DNA from: Streptomyces sp. CCM_MD2014
GTDB taxonomy: Bacteria > Actinomycetota > Actinomycetes > Streptomycetales > Streptomycetaceae
Direction: 5' to 3'
Assembly: GCF_000772045.1 (NCBI RefSeq)
Contig: NZ_CP009754.1
Span: forward strand, 1,860,001-1,924,000
Length of the DNA: 64,000 nucleotides
Shown: positions 26,901 through 36,109 of the stretch, piece by piece
Position numbering within the stretch: position 1 is the first letter of the stretch
Layout: every line of letters begins with the position of its first letter
Program-made: the position numbers and the translations under genes
Notes under the pieces: generated by a model
What the model was told of the DNA's origin: nothing
Database searches by the model: none
What the model saw: only the letters and a program-made list of their open reading frames with translations

Positions 26901-29900
26901 ATGGCGACGCCCGGCGCGTTCATCAACTTCAGCCGGCACCGCGGCCTGTCGCCCGACGGTCGGTGCAAGGCCTTCGGGGCGGGTGCGGACGGCACCGGGT
27001 GGGCCGAGGGCGCGGGCATGCTGCTCGTGGAGCGGCTGTCCGACGCCCAGCGCCTGGGGCACCCGATCCTGGCCGTCGTCCGGGGCAGCGCCGTCAACCA
27101 GGACGGCGCGTCCAATGGCCTCACAGCGCCCAACGGGCCGTCCCAGCAGCGGGTGATCCGACAGGCGCTCGCCACCGCGGGTCTTGGCCCGACCGACATC
27201 GATGCGGTGGAGGGACACGGCACGGGCACGTCGCTGGGTGACCCGATCGAGGTGCAGGCACTCCAGGCGACCTACGGGCAGGAACGCCCCACCGAACGGC
27301 CGCTGTGGCTGGGCTCGTTGAAGTCCAACATCGGACACACCCAGGCAGCAGCCGGCGTCGGCGGTGTGATCAAGATGGTCATGGCACTGCGCGAGGGCAT
27401 CCTGCCGCGCACCCTGCACGCAGACGAACCGTCGCACCAGGTCGACTGGACAGCGGGCGCGGTACGACTGCTCACCGAACAGTCCACCTGGCCGGACACG
27501 GGTCGGCCACGGCGGGCAGCGGTGTCGTCCTTCGGGTTCAGCGGCACCAACGCCCACGTGATCATCGAACAGCCCCCCGCACCTGCCAAGCCGGCCGAGC
27601 CGACCGACACCAGTCCCTGGGACGGGGGTGTCGTGCCGTGGGTAATCTCGGGCGCATCCCCGCAAGCCCTGCGGGCACAGGCAGAGCAGCTACGGTCGTA
27701 CGTCGCCGAGCGGCCCGAACTACGCCCGGTCGACGTGGCGTTCTCCCTGGCCACGACGCGAGGGGTGCTGGAACACCGTGCCGTGGTGGTGGGCACGGAC
27801 CTCAGTGAACTCGCCGAGGGCCTGGGCGCGTTGACGGAGACGGCGACCGCCGTCCCGGGCCGTACCGCCTTCCTGTTCACGGGGCAGGGGGCTCAGCGGG
27901 TCGGAATGGGCCGGGAGCTGTATGACGCCTTCCCCGCGTTCCGCAACGCGCTGGACGAGGTGTGCACGGTACTGGATCCGTTGCTGCCGCGCCCGTCGCG
28001 TGAGGTGATGTGGGACGGAGACGCACAGACCCTGTCCCGGACCGAGTTCACCCAGCCGGCGCTGTTCGCCCTCGAGGTGGCACTGTTCCGGCTGCTGGAA
28101 TCATGGGGGATCCGCCCGGACGCAGTGGCCGGACACTCGATCGGGGAGATCGCCGCCGCACACGTGACCGGCGTGCTCTCCCTCACCGACGCCTGTGTAC
28201 TGGTCGCCGCCCGCGGCCGGCTGATGCAGGCACTGCCCGGCAACGGCGCAATGATCGCCGTACAGGCAACCGAGGACGAAGTCCTGCCCCTGCTGGAAGG
28301 GATCACCGGCCGGGCGGACATCGCCGCCGTCAACGCACCCCAAGCCGTGGTGATCTCCGGAGCCGAGACCGAGGTCGAACAGATTGCCGGGATTCTCACG
28401 GCCCAGGGCAGGCGAGTGAAGCGGCTGACCGTGAGCCACGCGTTCCACTCCCCCCTGATGGAACCGATGCTGAACGACTTCCGGACCGTCGTCGAAGGAC
28501 TGTCCTTCCGGGAACCGTCCCTGCCGTTCGTCTCCACCGTCACCGGAACCACGGCAGGAGCCGAGATCACCGAGCCCGCGTACTGGGTACGGCACGTGCG
28601 CCAGACCGTCCGCTTCACCGACGGACTGCGCGCCCTCCACGACCTCGGCGTACGGAAGTTCGTCGAGATCGGCCCCGACACGGTACTGACCGGACTCGTC
28701 GAGCAAACCCTCCAGACACACGCCGTGCCCGTCCTGCGCCGGGACCGCACCGAAGTACAAGCGGCAGTCGAGGCGGTGGGCCGGCTGCACCTGGCCGGGA
28801 TCCCCGTCGACTGGCCGGCAGTGCTGCCCGGCGCGCGGCCTGTCGAACTGCCCACATACGCCTTCCAGCACGAGCGGTACTGGCTGGACCCGGAGGAACT
28901 GGAGGCGGCCGACGACACGGTCGCCCCCACCGGCGCCGAGGTACCGGACCCCGACACCCGCTTCTGGGGGGCAGTGGCCGACGAGGACCTGGGCTCGCTG
29001 GTGGCTCTGCTCGGGATCGACGGCGAAGCGGGCGGCGCGCAGGAACGCGCGGCGGTCGAGGCGGCGTTGCCGGTCCTCGCGTCGTGGCTGGGGCGTCGGC
29101 GGGCCGCCGCTCGCGTGTCGCACTACCGTGTCGGCTGGACCCCCGTGGCCCTGCGTCCGGACGGCGCCACGGCACGGCTGCGGGGCATCTGGCTGCTGAC
29201 CGTACCGGCGCGGATCGGCGCCGACGATGCCCTGGTGAGGCGCCTCGCCTCGGCTCTGGGGGGCGCGGGGGCCGACGTACGGGTCGTCGTCGTCGGTGCC
29301 CCGGGGGCGGACTCGTACGACGACCTCGTCGCCGAAGTGTCGTCCCTGACGGCGGACGGCGGTGAGCTCGCGGGTGTCCTGTCGCTGCTCGGCCTCATTT
29401 CGACGGACGGTCCCGGGGATGCCCGGGAGGCGGCCGTCGGCACGCTGGCGCTGCTGCGTGCCCTGTCCGGGGCCGCTGCGTCCGTGCCCGTGTGGTCCCT
29501 GACCTCGGGGGCCGTGTCGACGGGCGGCTCGGAGCGGGTGAGCGCTCCCGCCCAGGCCGTGCTGTGGGGCCTCGGCCGACTGCTCGCGGAGGACACCGAA
29601 GTGCGCTGGGCCGGTGTCGTCGACGTACCCGTCCCATGCGGTGACCGTGTGCTGAGGCGGCTGGCCGAGGTGCTGGCGACCCCGGCCGAGGAGACCGAGG
29701 TGGCCGTGCGTGACGCGGGTGTGTTCGCCCGGCGGCTCCTCAAGGCGACCGGTGCGGCCGACGGCCCCACCCGGCCCACCGCACTCGTGCCGCGCGGCAC
29801 GCTCCTGGTGAGCGGCGGCAACGACATCTGGCGGGACCGCGTGGCCCGTCGTCTGCTCGCCTCCGGTGCGGCGCACGTCCTGGTGGCCACCGCGCCGGAC

Positions 29901-30818
29901 GAGCCGCAACCTGCGGGCACGCCGGGGCCCGCCGTGGCCGGGGTCAGCCGAGTCGTCTGCGACGTCTCCGACGGCCCCGCGCTGGCCCACCTCGCCGCAT
30001 CGCTGCCCGCCGGGCCCGACGGGCGTCCTCTGACGGGCGTGGTGCACGCGCCGCGCGCCACCGCGTCCGACGGCCCGCTGGACAAGGCGCTCGACGAGGT
30101 CCTGAGCGCCGGACTCCCCGCTCTGACCGGCCTTTCCAGCACCGCGGGCCCGATCGCCCTGTTCCTCGCCGTGGACGTGGACGACCTGGTCGGCGCCCCG
30201 GGCACCGGTGCCGTGGCGGCCCTGACCGGCTGGTGGGAGGCCGCGGCCCGGGAACGGGCCGCCGACCGGGCGCAGGTACGTCTGATCGCCGCCGACCCCG
30301 ACGCACTCGACCTCGCCGTGCTGGAACGGGCCATGGAACGGGCGGACGGGCTGCTGGTCGTCACGGGGCGGGACTGGGCGCAGTACGCCGGCACGCACGC
30401 GGACACCCGCGGCAGGCGCCTGCTGGAGGGCGTCCCCGAGGCGCGGGCGGCGCTGGCCGCGGCGGCCCCGGCCGGGGAGGCGGGGAAGTCCGGCCTGCTG
30501 GCCGGGGTCGACGGACCCGAGTCGCTGCGCCGTGTCCTCGCCGCACGGGACGCCGACCACAAGCTGGAGACACTGGTGGAGCTGGTGCGCGGTCAGGTCG
30601 CCGTCGTTCTCGGGCACGCGTCGGCCGACGCCGTGTCCGCCGACGGCGACTTCATGGACCTGGGGTTCGCCTCGCTCACCGCGGTGGAGTTCGGGCACCG
30701 CCTCGCCGCGATCACCGGGCTGAAACTGCCCACCACCCTGATCTACGACCACCTCAACCCGGTCGAACTCGCCGAGTACCTCGCGGACGAACTCGCCCCC
30801 GAACTCACCGCCGCCTGA
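20985..30818 (+). CDS. Type I modular polyketide synthase, last two modules, terminal KR decayed, no TE domain
   Basis: The 3277-residue protein follows the previous PKS by 25 bp with a GGAG site. An N-terminal docking helix (1-34) precedes KS 35-460, AT 560-860, DH 910-1190, KR 1390-1615, ACP 1680-1750, then KS 1769-2195, AT 2295-2595, a KR-like region 2705-3130 and ACP 3190-3265. Both ATs are malonyl type (GHSIG, HAFH). In the second module DH is absent. The KR-like region keeps the overall fold but reads [10 protein letters not shown] where active KRs read [10 protein letters not shown], and I find no Ser/Tyr/Asn catalytic set, so the beta-keto group should survive. The final ACP reads GFASL instead of GFDSL; phosphopantetheine Ser3230 is kept. 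The protein ends 13 residues past the ACP helix, without a thioesterase or a long docking domain. Release must therefore use a separate protein or another assembly-line partner. Confidence 0.95.
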   Translation: MATPNEKVVEALRASLKETELLRQQNNALRAASSEPVAIVGMGCRFPGGVVSPEGLWEVVLSGADVISEFPADRGWDVEGLYDPDPDRPGKTYGRRGGFVDAVADFDAGFFGISPREALAMDPQQRLLLETSWEAFERAGIDPATLRGSRTGVFAGVMYHDYASRLREVPGHLEGLMGTGNATSVIAGRLSYTFGLEGPSVSVDTACSSSLVALHLAVQALRAGECEMALAGGVTVMATPEAFINFSRQRGLAADGRCKAFGAGADGTGWAEGAGMLLVERLSDAERLGHRVIAVVRGSAVNQDGASNGLTAPNGPSQQRVIRQALATAGLEAGQVDAVEAHGTGTALGDPIEAQALMETYGQERPEERPLWLGSLKSNIGHAQAAAGVGGVIKMVMALREGILPRTLHADEPSHQVDWTAGNVRLLTESREWPETGNPRRAAVSSFGFSGTNAHVIIEQPPTPAKPAEPTDTGPWDGSVVPWVISGASPQALRAQAEQLRSYVAERPELRPVDVAFSLATTRSVLEHRAVVVGANHDDLLDALGELSLTGPVVEGMSAFLFTGQGAQRLGMGRELYDAFPAFRNALDEVCTVLDPLLPRPSREVMWDGDAQTLSRTEFTQPALFALEVALFRLLESWGIRPDAVAGHSIGEIAAAHVTGVLSLTDACVLVAARGRLMQALPGNGAMVAVQASEDEVLPLLEGITGRADIAAVNAPQAVVISGAETEVEQIAGILTAQGRQVKRLTVSHAFHSPLMEPMLNDFRTVVEGLSFREPSLPFVSTVTGTTIGTEITEPAYWVRHVRQTVRFTDALRALHDLGVRKFVEIGPDTVLTGLVEQTLQTEAVPVLRRDRTEVQAAVEAAGAFFTRGGSVDWPAMLAGGRRVDLPTYAFQHERYWLDAPVNVGDVTAVGLSAARHPLLGGAITLADRSGVLLTGRLSLATHAWLADHAVHGTVLVPGTALVELALRAGEEVGCDTVEELTLQAPLVLPATGARAVQVQIVVGEPDARNLRPVDVYARVEDDTVDAPWTCQATGLIAPGTGTPDEAADFAVWPPRDAEPVDIGGFYDAMADRGYDYGPVFRGLRSAWRRGDEVFAEIALPEEAASTAREFGVHPALLDSALHAAAAAGEQGDGARVPFSWRRVALYAAGATALRVHLTSAGETLALRAADTEGQLVASVESLALREVSPEQLAVADDADSLFEVEWVSAADGGSAEAGAVSWAVLGDGPLAEGGEVFADVEELLASGSAVPGTVVLECPAVEDVPVPDAVRNRLTGVLDVVQRWVADERLASSRLVVVTRGAVAVSADEPVDVRVAPVWGLVRAAQAEHPGRFVLADLPTGADGEALAAGLACDEPQWAVRDGAVRVPRLVGARTAGTAATDAPAAYGQGPVLVTGATGALGRLVARHLVSVHGVRELVLLSRRGLAADGMDALRDELTHQGASVEVLACDAANRTALAQALDGRELTAVIHAAGVLDDGVLEALDASRLDTVLRPKMDAAWNLHELTRDMDLTAFVLFSSAAGVLGNAGQANYAAANVFLDALAQTRRTEGLPGLSLAWGLWADDSAMTAGLTEADVRRLSRSGAGALSAEEGVALLDTAATADHHGLLIPVRLDLAALRTADAAPERVPQMLRGLLPTPARSRRRAAGAATGTAADGGELACTLAALDAPARAAHVLDLIRSAVATVLGHASPDAVEPEKSFRDLGFDSLTAVDLRNRLTATTGLRLPATLVFDYPTSAALAEHVMTQVVGEADHVTTLVPAGAGADDPIVIVGMGCRYPGDVMTPENLWDLVLSGGDAVSGFPSDRGWDLENVYHPDPDHPGTTYSREGGFLHRAAEFDAEFFGISPREALAMDPQQRLLLETSWEAFERAGIDPATLRGSRTGVFAGVMYHDYGARLREVPGHMEGLLGTGTAASVVSGRLSYTFGLEGPAVTVDTACSSSLVALHLAVQALRAGECEMALAGGVTVMATPGAFINFSRHRGLSPDGRCKAFGAGADGTGWAEGAGMLLVERLSDAQRLGHPILAVVRGSAVNQDGASNGLTAPNGPSQQRVIRQALATAGLGPTDIDAVEGHGTGTSLGDPIEVQALQATYGQERPTERPLWLGSLKSNIGHTQAAAGVGGVIKMVMALREGILPRTLHADEPSHQVDWTAGAVRLLTEQSTWPDTGRPRRAAVSSFGFSGTNAHVIIEQPPAPAKPAEPTDTSPWDGGVVPWVISGASPQALRAQAEQLRSYVAERPELRPVDVAFSLATTRGVLEHRAVVVGTDLSELAEGLGALTETATAVPGRTAFLFTGQGAQRVGMGRELYDAFPAFRNALDEVCTVLDPLLPRPSREVMWDGDAQTLSRTEFTQPALFALEVALFRLLESWGIRPDAVAGHSIGEIAAAHVTGVLSLTDACVLVAARGRLMQALPGNGAMIAVQATEDEVLPLLEGITGRADIAAVNAPQAVVISGAETEVEQIAGILTAQGRRVKRLTVSHAFHSPLMEPMLNDFRTVVEGLSFREPSLPFVSTVTGTTAGAEITEPAYWVRHVRQTVRFTDGLRALHDLGVRKFVEIGPDTVLTGLVEQTLQTHAVPVLRRDRTEVQAAVEAVGRLHLAGIPVDWPAVLPGARPVELPTYAFQHERYWLDPEELEAADDTVAPTGAEVPDPDTRFWGAVADEDLGSLVALLGIDGEAGGAQERAAVEAALPVLASWLGRRRAAARVSHYRVGWTPVALRPDGATARLRGIWLLTVPARIGADDALVRRLASALGGAGADVRVVVVGAPGADSYDDLVAEVSSLTADGGELAGVLSLLGLISTDGPGDAREAAVGTLALLRALSGAAASVPVWSLTSGAVSTGGSERVSAPAQAVLWGLGRLLAEDTEVRWAGVVDVPVPCGDRVLRRLAEVLATPAEETEVAVRDAGVFARRLLKATGAADGPTRPTALVPRGTLLVSGGNDIWRDRVARRLLASGAAHVLVATAPDEPQPAGTPGPAVAGVSRVVCDVSDGPALAHLAASLPAGPDGRPLTGVVHAPRATASDGPLDKALDEVLSAGLPALTGLSSTAGPIALFLAVDVDDLVGAPGTGAVAALTGWWEAAARERAADRAQVRLIAADPDALDLAVLERAMERADGLLVVTGRDWAQYAGTHADTRGRRLLEGVPEARAALAAAAPAGEAGKSGLLAGVDGPESLRRVLAARDADHKLETLVELVRGQVAVVLGHASADAVSADGDFMDLGFASLTAVEFGHRLAAITGLKLPTTLIYDHLNPVELAEYLADELAPELTAA
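21078..21598 (+). repeat. 521-bp exact direct repeat, copy 2 (KS N-terminal half)
   Basis: Second copy of the block at 15590-16110, offset by 5488 bases. It lies in the first KS of the third PKS gene. The sequences diverge at the codons just before the active-site Cys, then stay very similar to the end of the KS with scattered synonymous changes. Confidence 0.95.
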
Positions 30819-30859
30819 CGGCGCCGACCCCTTTTTGAACCGACAGAAAGCAGGACCCT

Positions 30860-31609
30860 ATGACCTCCGCAGTGGACACCGGCGTCTGGATACGCCGTTA
30901 CCGGCCCGCCCCCGACGCGGGAGTCCGCTTGCTGTGCCTGCCGCACGCCGGCGGCGCGGCCAGCTACTACGTGCCCGTGGCCGCCGCGCTCGCGCCCGCC
31001 GCCGACGTGCTCGCCGTGCAGTACCCGGGGCGTCAGGACCGCCGCTCGGAGGAACCGCTCGGAGACCTGCGGGAGTTGGCGGACCGGGTCGCCGAAGCGG
31101 TGGATGACGGCGACGAGCGGCCCCTCGCGGTGTTCGGGCACAGCATGGGTGCTCTCCTCGGCTACGAGGTGGCGCTCCGGCTGGAGGAGGCCGGACGCGG
31201 CCCGGTGCGGCTGTTCGCGTCGGGGCGGCGCGCGCCGAGCGCGGTCCGGCCCAGCGAGGACATGCACAAGCGCACCGACAGCGCCCTGCTGGACGGGGTG
31301 CGCCGGCTCAGCGGCACCGACGCGCAGGTGTTCGAGGACGAGGAGCTGGTGCGGATGGTGCTGCCCGCGATCCGCGCCGACTACCGCGCCGTGGAGACCT
31401 ACGAGCCGCGTCCCGGCGACCGGGTGCGCTGCCCGGTGACCGTGCTGACGGGCGACGAGGACCCGATGGCGACGGTGGAGGAGGCCCGCGCCTGGTCCGC
31501 CCACACCGAGGGTCCCACCGACCTGCATGTCTTCCCCGGGGGGCACTTCTATCTCAACGACCGCGCGGCGGACGTACTCACCGTCGTCCGGGCCCACTTG
31601 GGGCTGTGA
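30860..31609 (+). CDS. Type II (discrete) thioesterase
   Basis: This 249-residue alpha/beta hydrolase is the family that clears misprimed or stalled acyl groups from PKS carrier proteins, and sometimes releases product. Visible motifs are the oxyanion region PHAGG (29-33), the nucleophile elbow GHSMG with Ser95, an acid in the GDED segment (199-201) and His229 in GGHFYL. It starts 41 bp after the last PKS gene with an AGCAGGA ribosome site, so it is probably in the same transcript. Because the last PKS module has no TE domain, this enzyme could also act in chain release, but the sequence is of the ordinary editing type. Confidence 0.92.
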   Translation: MTSAVDTGVWIRRYRPAPDAGVRLLCLPHAGGAASYYVPVAAALAPAADVLAVQYPGRQDRRSEEPLGDLRELADRVAEAVDDGDERPLAVFGHSMGALLGYEVALRLEEAGRGPVRLFASGRRAPSAVRPSEDMHKRTDSALLDGVRRLSGTDAQVFEDEELVRMVLPAIRADYRAVETYEPRPGDRVRCPVTVLTGDEDPMATVEEARAWSAHTEGPTDLHVFPGGHFYLNDRAADVLTVVRAHLGL

Positions 31610-31843
31610 CACGCCGACGGGGCCGGTGCGTCAGGCGCTGGCGGCCGGGCGGTGTGACGCCGTGCAGCGGCCCAGGAGCCGTTCGGGGGTACGCGGGCCC
31701 CGCCGACCGTGGTGCGCCCGCCCCGGTCGCCGGCAACGGCGTCGCGGCCCTTCGACGTTGAGCGGTGCGCCGGGAACTGCCGGCTCTCGTCGGGGCCGCC
31801 GCCGCGCAGAGCACCATCGCGCAGCGGCCGTCACCATGCGGAC

Positions 31844-31874
31844 GGCGGCCGGGGGTTTTCCTTCCCCGGCCGCC
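31844..31874. terminator. Bidirectional hairpin between convergent genes
   Basis: Perfect 11-bp stem (31844-31854 with 31864-31874) and a 9-nt loop containing TTTT. It lies between the thioesterase and the oppositely transcribed aldo/keto reductase and probably ends both transcripts. I see no gene in the remainder of 31610-31900. Confidence 0.8.
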
Positions 31875-31900
31875 GGCGCCCGCGTTGGCGTCCGTACCGC

Positions 31901-32884
31901 CTACGTCGTGATCCACGCCTCCGGCGCCTCCGCGCGCGGCCCCGGGAACAACTCGTCGAGCCGGGTCAGAGCCTCGTGCGGCAGGGTGAGGTCCAACGCG
32001 GCGACCGCGCTGTCCAGCTGCTCCACACTGCGCGGGCCGATGACGGGAGCGGTCACCCCCGGACGCGACAGCACCCAGGCGAGGCCGACCTGAGCAGGGT
32101 GCTCGCCCAGCTCACGGCAGAGCTCTTCGTACGTTTCGATACGGCCGCGGTGCTCCTCCAGAGCCGGCACAGCCCGCCCCTGCGCCGACTTGACCGCGCT
32201 CCCCTCGCGCAGCTTGGCGAGGACCCCGCCGAGTAGTCCGCCGTGCAGTGGCGACCACGGAAGCACGGCCATGCCATAGGCGCGGGCGGCGGGGATGAGT
32301 TCCAGCTCGGGCAGGCGGGTGACCAGGTTGTACGCGCACTGCTCGGAGACCAGGCCGAGGAAGTGCCGCCGGCCGGCCGCCTCCTGGGCCATGGCCACGT
32401 GCCAGCCCGCGAAGTTGGACGAGCCCACGTACAGCACCTTTCCCTGGCTCACCAGCAGGTCCAGTGCCTGCCAGATCTCGTCCCAGGGCGCCGTGCGGTC
32501 CACGTGGTGCAACTGGAAGAGGTCGATGCGGTCGGTCTGCAGTCGGCGCAGGGACGCCTCGCAGGACGCGACGATGTGTCGGGCCGACAGACCGCTTTCG
32601 TTGGGCGCGCCGGACATCTCGTGGCCGACCTTGGTGGCCAGCACGGTCCGGTCCCGGCAGGACGGGTCCTTGGCGAACCAGCGGCCGATCGTCTCCTCCG
32701 TATAGCCCTTGTGCACGCGCCAGCCGTACATGTTGGCGGTGTCGACGAAGTTGAGGCCCAGGTCGAGGGCGCGGTTCAGGATGCCGTGTCCGTCCTTCTC
32801 GTCCACCCGTCCGCCGAAGTTGACCGTTCCCACGCACAATCTGCTGATCTTCAGTGCGGTGCGGCCCAGACGTGTGTAGTGCAT
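31901..32884 (-). CDS. Aldo/keto reductase, probable NDP-hexose 3-ketoreductase
   Basis: A 327-residue aldo/keto reductase with the usual tetrad: Asp48 and Tyr53 (FVDTANMYG), Lys85 and His126. Family members of this kind in macrolide clusters (EryBII/TylC1-like) reduce the 3-keto group formed by the 2,3-dehydratase during 2,6-dideoxyhexose synthesis. That role is inferred from the two sugar genes upstream on the same strand, and general metabolic AKRs look similar. The ATG is preceded by AGGAGAG at good spacing. It is the last gene of a three-gene minus-strand operon, 43 bp after the SDR. Confidence 0.8.
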   Translation of the reverse strand: MHYTRLGRTALKISRLCVGTVNFGGRVDEKDGHGILNRALDLGLNFVDTANMYGWRVHKGYTEETIGRWFAKDPSCRDRTVLATKVGHEMSGAPNESGLSARHIVASCEASLRRLQTDRIDLFQLHHVDRTAPWDEIWQALDLLVSQGKVLYVGSSNFAGWHVAMAQEAAGRRHFLGLVSEQCAYNLVTRLPELELIPAARAYGMAVLPWSPLHGGLLGGVLAKLREGSAVKSAQGRAVPALEEHRGRIETYEELCRELGEHPAQVGLAWVLSRPGVTAPVIGPRSVEQLDSAVAALDLTLPHEALTRLDELFPGPRAEAPEAWITT

Positions 32885-32927
32885 ACGTCTCTCTCCTGAT
32901 TCCTTGCTCGGTGGGTCCGAAGGCCGG

Positions 32928-33926
32928 TCAACTGGTAGTGGCCGCTTGGTACCTCGTCCGGCGGTACCACCGCGCGGTCTCCTCCAGCCCGTCCCGCAGG
33001 GCGGTCGGCTCGAAGTCGATCAGCTCGTCCATCCGGCTGACGTCCAGGGTTCGCGTGCCAGGGCCGGTGGGCTTGGCCGGGACGAGCCGGATGGACTCGG
33101 GGCCGCCGAGCACCGACGACAGCAGCTTGGCCAGGCCGAGGATCGAGATCTCCTCGCGGGTCCCGATGTTGAGGGTGTGGTGCCGGTTCGACTCCACCAT
33201 GCGCAGGGTGGCACGCACGACGTCGCGGACGTGGACGAAGGTGCGCGTCTGGCTGCCGTCGCCCCAGATCTCGATGTCCTCGCCGCGGGCGATGCGGTTC
33301 ATCAGCCTGGGGACGACCCGGCTGACGGATGCGTCGAAGTCGTCCCGCGGGCCGTAGACGTTCGTCGGTCTGGGCACGAAGATCCGCATGCCGTACTGCG
33401 TGCGGCAGAACTCTGCCAGCATCTCGGTGTAGATCTTCGCCAGCGCATAGCCGTTCTGCGTGGAAACCGGATATCGGCGGTAGTCGTCGTCCTCGCGGGC
33501 CGGACTCGGCGCGAGTTCCGAGTAGATCTCCGCCGACCCCATCATGACGACGTCGCCGACGTCGTAGGCCCGGGCGACCCTGAGAACGTTTGACGCCATC
33601 CGCATGTTCGCGTCGAGTATCAGCGCCGGGTTGCGTTTCTTGAATTCCGCATTCCCGTACAGGGCGGCGCAGTGCACGATGAGGTCGACTGGCGGCGTGA
33701 GGGAGCGGAGCGCGGCGGACAGCCCGGTGTAATCCAGAAGGTCGAGCGAAAGAAGCCGGGCGCGGTTCGCCGATGGCAGAACCTCCGGCATTTCCGGCTT
33801 TTCACCGCGGTGGACACACACTACACAGGCGCCGTATTCCAGAAGCTGTTCGACGAAATGCGAGCCGATGAAGCCGAGGCCGCCGGTGACGACGACCCTC
33901 TTCCCTGCCCAGTGTTTCTCAGACAT
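32928..33926 (-). CDS. Extended SDR, probable NDP-hexose 4-ketoreductase/epimerase
   Basis: A 332-residue NAD(P)-dependent epimerase/dehydratase family protein. The Rossmann motif GGLGFIG is at 15-21, catalytic Ser131 in MGSAEIYS and Tyr160-x3-Lys164 in YALAK. The C-terminal substrate-binding part includes FVHVRDVV. Its place between a 2,3-dehydratase and a 3-ketoreductase suggests the final 4-keto reduction of a deoxysugar nucleotide such as a digitoxose- or olivose-type sugar. The stereochemistry cannot be read from sequence. A GGAGGG site precedes the ATG. A 224-bp gap separates it from the dehydratase upstream. Confidence 0.8.
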   Translation of the reverse strand: MSEKHWAGKRVVVTGGLGFIGSHFVEQLLEYGACVVCVHRGEKPEMPEVLPSANRARLLSLDLLDYTGLSAALRSLTPPVDLIVHCAALYGNAEFKKRNPALILDANMRMASNVLRVARAYDVGDVVMMGSAEIYSELAPSPAREDDDYRRYPVSTQNGYALAKIYTEMLAEFCRTQYGMRIFVPRPTNVYGPRDDFDASVSRVVPRLMNRIARGEDIEIWGDGSQTRTFVHVRDVVRATLRMVESNRHHTLNIGTREEISILGLAKLLSSVLGGPESIRLVPAKPTGPGTRTLDVSRMDELIDFEPTALRDGLEETARWYRRTRYQAATTS

Positions 33927-34150
33927 TTCCGCCCTCCAGGTGCGCTGCCGTTTCCACCTGGCTGCCCCACGGACAGTAGGCAGTAGCCGTCCTCGGATAT
34001 TCGGGGTGCGGCAGGCCGGGTAAGCGGCGGCGAGTACAGAGATTCGTCAACCATGTACGGGTTGTGTCAGTCGGCGCGGGAACGGCGGCCGGTTCGGCCG
34101 GCTCCGCCGGCTCTCCGGCGCCGACGGTCGGCCCCCTGGCGTGCCGCCGG

Positions 34151-35623
34151 TCATGACGGCCGCGCCACGGAACGCAGGCACGCGAGCAGGGTCCGCGCCT
34201 GGACGTTGACGCTCAGCCCGGCGCTGGTGAGCCGTTCCAGCTGACGCACGCTCAGCCAGGCGTACCCGGGCGGCGGCGGCTCGGCGGCGAGGGCGCCGTC
34301 GGGCTCGACGAGGAGGTAACGGCTGACGGCGTTGCGGAACCGGCCGCCCTCCTCGGCGTGCACGGCGTTGTAGCGGATCCGGGCGGGCGGCGCGGCCAAC
34401 ACCTCGTCGAGGTAGCGGGGACGCCTGTCCTCGGGGTAGTTGGCGGGGACGCACTGGACAGTGGGCGCCACCTCGACCACCAGGGGCAGGCCGCCCTCCA
34501 TGCGGGCGTGCGCCAGGACGTGCGGTACGCCGTCGAATTCGTGCAGCAGAAAGGCGGCTACGCCCTCGCCGTGCGGTTCGATCAGCGGCTGCGTCCAGCT
34601 CGGCACCTCACGGTTGCCGGCTTCTACGGCGACCGCGACGACATCGAAGAAGCGCCCGTCCTCGCGGGTGATCTCGCGCTCGGTGCGTGCCCAGCCGGGC
34701 AGCCCGGTCAGCGGGACCAGCTCGATCGTCCAGTCCTGCGTGGAGCGGTGCTCGGTGAGCCAGCTCAGGACCTCCGCGTCCGGGGTGAGCGCCAGTCGGC
34801 TGTCCGGCAGCTCCGCGCAAGGGGGCAAGCTGGACAGCACGGTGCGGGAGTCCATGTTGACCGTGTTGTCCCGGCGGAGCAGTTCGTAGAGCTGACCGAG
34901 GGTGAGCCAGCAGAAGTCGGGGTGCGGGGGCACCTCGTCGCGGGTCTCGACGATCATGTTGCGGTTGTGCTTGCGGTAGAACCACGAGCCGTGCTCGGAC
35001 TGCAGCACGTCCGCCAGGATCCGGCCCTGGCGCGGCCCGGCGAAGTACTCCACGTATCTGACGGGCGCGCCGCGGTGCACGCGCGTGTAGTTGCTACGGG
35101 TCGCCTGCACGGTCGGCGACAGTTGCAGCAGGTTCGGATTCCCGGGTTCCATCTTCGCCTGCATCAGAAAATGCAGAACACCGTCGATTTCCTTCGCCAG
35201 GATTCCGAGAATGCCGACCTCGGGTTGCCGGATGATCGGTTGGTGCCATTCAGGGAAGAACCCGGCCGAGGTGCGGACCCGCAGTCCTTCCACGGTGAAG
35301 AATCTTCCGGACTGGTGGACCAGGTTTCCGGTCGGCTGACGGAAATTCCAGCCCTTCAGTTCGGCGAAATCGATCCGCCGCACCCGGAAGGCGTGTTCGC
35401 GTCCGCGGTCGGCCAGCCAGCCGGCGAAGTCCGCGGTGGCCAGCCCTGCGCCCCGCTCGGTCACCCGCGCCGACTGGGCTAGAAGATCCGTGGTCCGCCG
35501 GTCCCAGCGCGGACCGGTCCGCGAGCCGGTCCGTGAGCCGGTCCGCAGGTCGCCCGCGAGTGCCACCGCCCCGTTCTGCGCGGCGGAGTCCATCGTCGCT
35601 GCACGTGTCGTCACTTCCGACAC
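34151..35623 (-). CDS. NDP-4-keto-6-deoxyhexose 2,3-dehydratase
   Basis: A 490-residue protein of the EvaA/TylX3/OleV family, which removes the C2 hydroxyl from NDP-4-keto-6-deoxyglucose and commits the sugar to the 2-deoxy series. The two homologous halves typical of the family are visible: QPIIRQPEVGILGILAKEIDG with ATRSNYTRVHRG in the first, and QPLIEPHGEGVAAFLLHEFDG with CVPANYPEDRRP in the second. The N-terminus is a low-complexity RTGS repeat. The GTG at 35623 has no convincing ribosome site. A -10-like TACGGT at 35627-35622 would put the mRNA start inside this region, so ATG at 35593 (residue 11) is a serious alternative. First gene of the sugar operon, divergent from the amidase operon. 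Confidence 0.88.
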   Translation of the reverse strand: MSEVTTRAATMDSAAQNGAVALAGDLRTGSRTGSRTGPRWDRRTTDLLAQSARVTERGAGLATADFAGWLADRGREHAFRVRRIDFAELKGWNFRQPTGNLVHQSGRFFTVEGLRVRTSAGFFPEWHQPIIRQPEVGILGILAKEIDGVLHFLMQAKMEPGNPNLLQLSPTVQATRSNYTRVHRGAPVRYVEYFAGPRQGRILADVLQSEHGSWFYRKHNRNMIVETRDEVPPHPDFCWLTLGQLYELLRRDNTVNMDSRTVLSSLPPCAELPDSRLALTPDAEVLSWLTEHRSTQDWTIELVPLTGLPGWARTEREITREDGRFFDVVAVAVEAGNREVPSWTQPLIEPHGEGVAAFLLHEFDGVPHVLAHARMEGGLPLVVEVAPTVQCVPANYPEDRRPRYLDEVLAAPPARIRYNAVHAEEGGRFRNAVSRYLLVEPDGALAAEPPPPGYAWLSVRQLERLTSAGLSVNVQARTLLACLRSVARPS

Positions 35624-35638
35624 CGTACGGACGCCGGG

Positions 35639-35666
35639 CCCCCCTATTGGCCCCCTAATCTCCCCT
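35639..35666 (-). promoter_or_regulatory. Triple AGGGG direct repeats upstream of the dehydratase operon
   Basis: On the minus strand three AGGGG boxes start at 35666, 35656 and 35645, 10 and 11 bases apart, all on one face of the helix. A -10-like TACGGT follows 11 bases after the last. The same arrangement recurs at 40878-40903. SARP-type activators use direct repeats with about this period. No regulator gene is in the window, so the protein is unknown. Confidence 0.55.
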
Positions 35667-35811
35667 GTCAGAAAGCAGCGGACCGGAATTGTTCGGGAGT
35701 TGTCCGGGGCCCGGCGTTCGGCAATCTTCTGCGAGGGCCGCGGGCTTGCTAGTTTGCCGGACGGAATCGACCCGACTAGGCCGCATCCGGCTGAGACGGC
35801 AGGAAAACGAA

Positions 35812-36093
35812 TTGTCGAACGAAACGCAGAGTGCGCAGAGTACGCACGGCGGGCAAGGTCCGCGGGTCTCGCAGGGCGCGGGCGCGGGCGCGGGGACGCC
35901 CGGCGGCGCGGCGGACGACGCCGCCTTCGCCGTCGCTGTGCTCGCCGACGCGGCCCGGCTCACGGTGGCGGAGGAACGGTGGGCGGATCTCGAGGCGCGG
36001 CGCGGCCGGCTCCTCGGCGCCGGCCGGGCGCTGGAGGTACTCGACCTGGACGGGCAGCGGCTGCACCCCGCGTTCCGCCTCGAATGGAAGTGA
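35812..36093 (+). CDS. Small AtzG/GatC-like amidase-partner protein
   Basis: A 93-residue protein starting at TTG with AGGAAA 6-7 bases upstream; a longer reading frame to 35689 exists but lacks a ribosome site. Residues 1-35 are disordered (Gly, Ala, Ser, Gln). The rest reads as two helices, including AVLADAARLTVAEERWADLE, and a short C-terminal tail LHPAFRLEWK. Length, composition and position directly before an amidase (16 bp gap) fit the small GatC/AtzG-type subunits that pair with amidase-signature enzymes. That assignment is by pattern and context, not by a firm motif. It should be co-transcribed with the amidase. Confidence 0.6.
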   Translation: MSNETQSAQSTHGGQGPRVSQGAGAGAGTPGGAADDAAFAVAVLADAARLTVAEERWADLEARRGRLLGAGRALEVLDLDGQRLHPAFRLEWK

Positions 36094-36109
36094 CAGGGAC
36101 GTGAACCCG

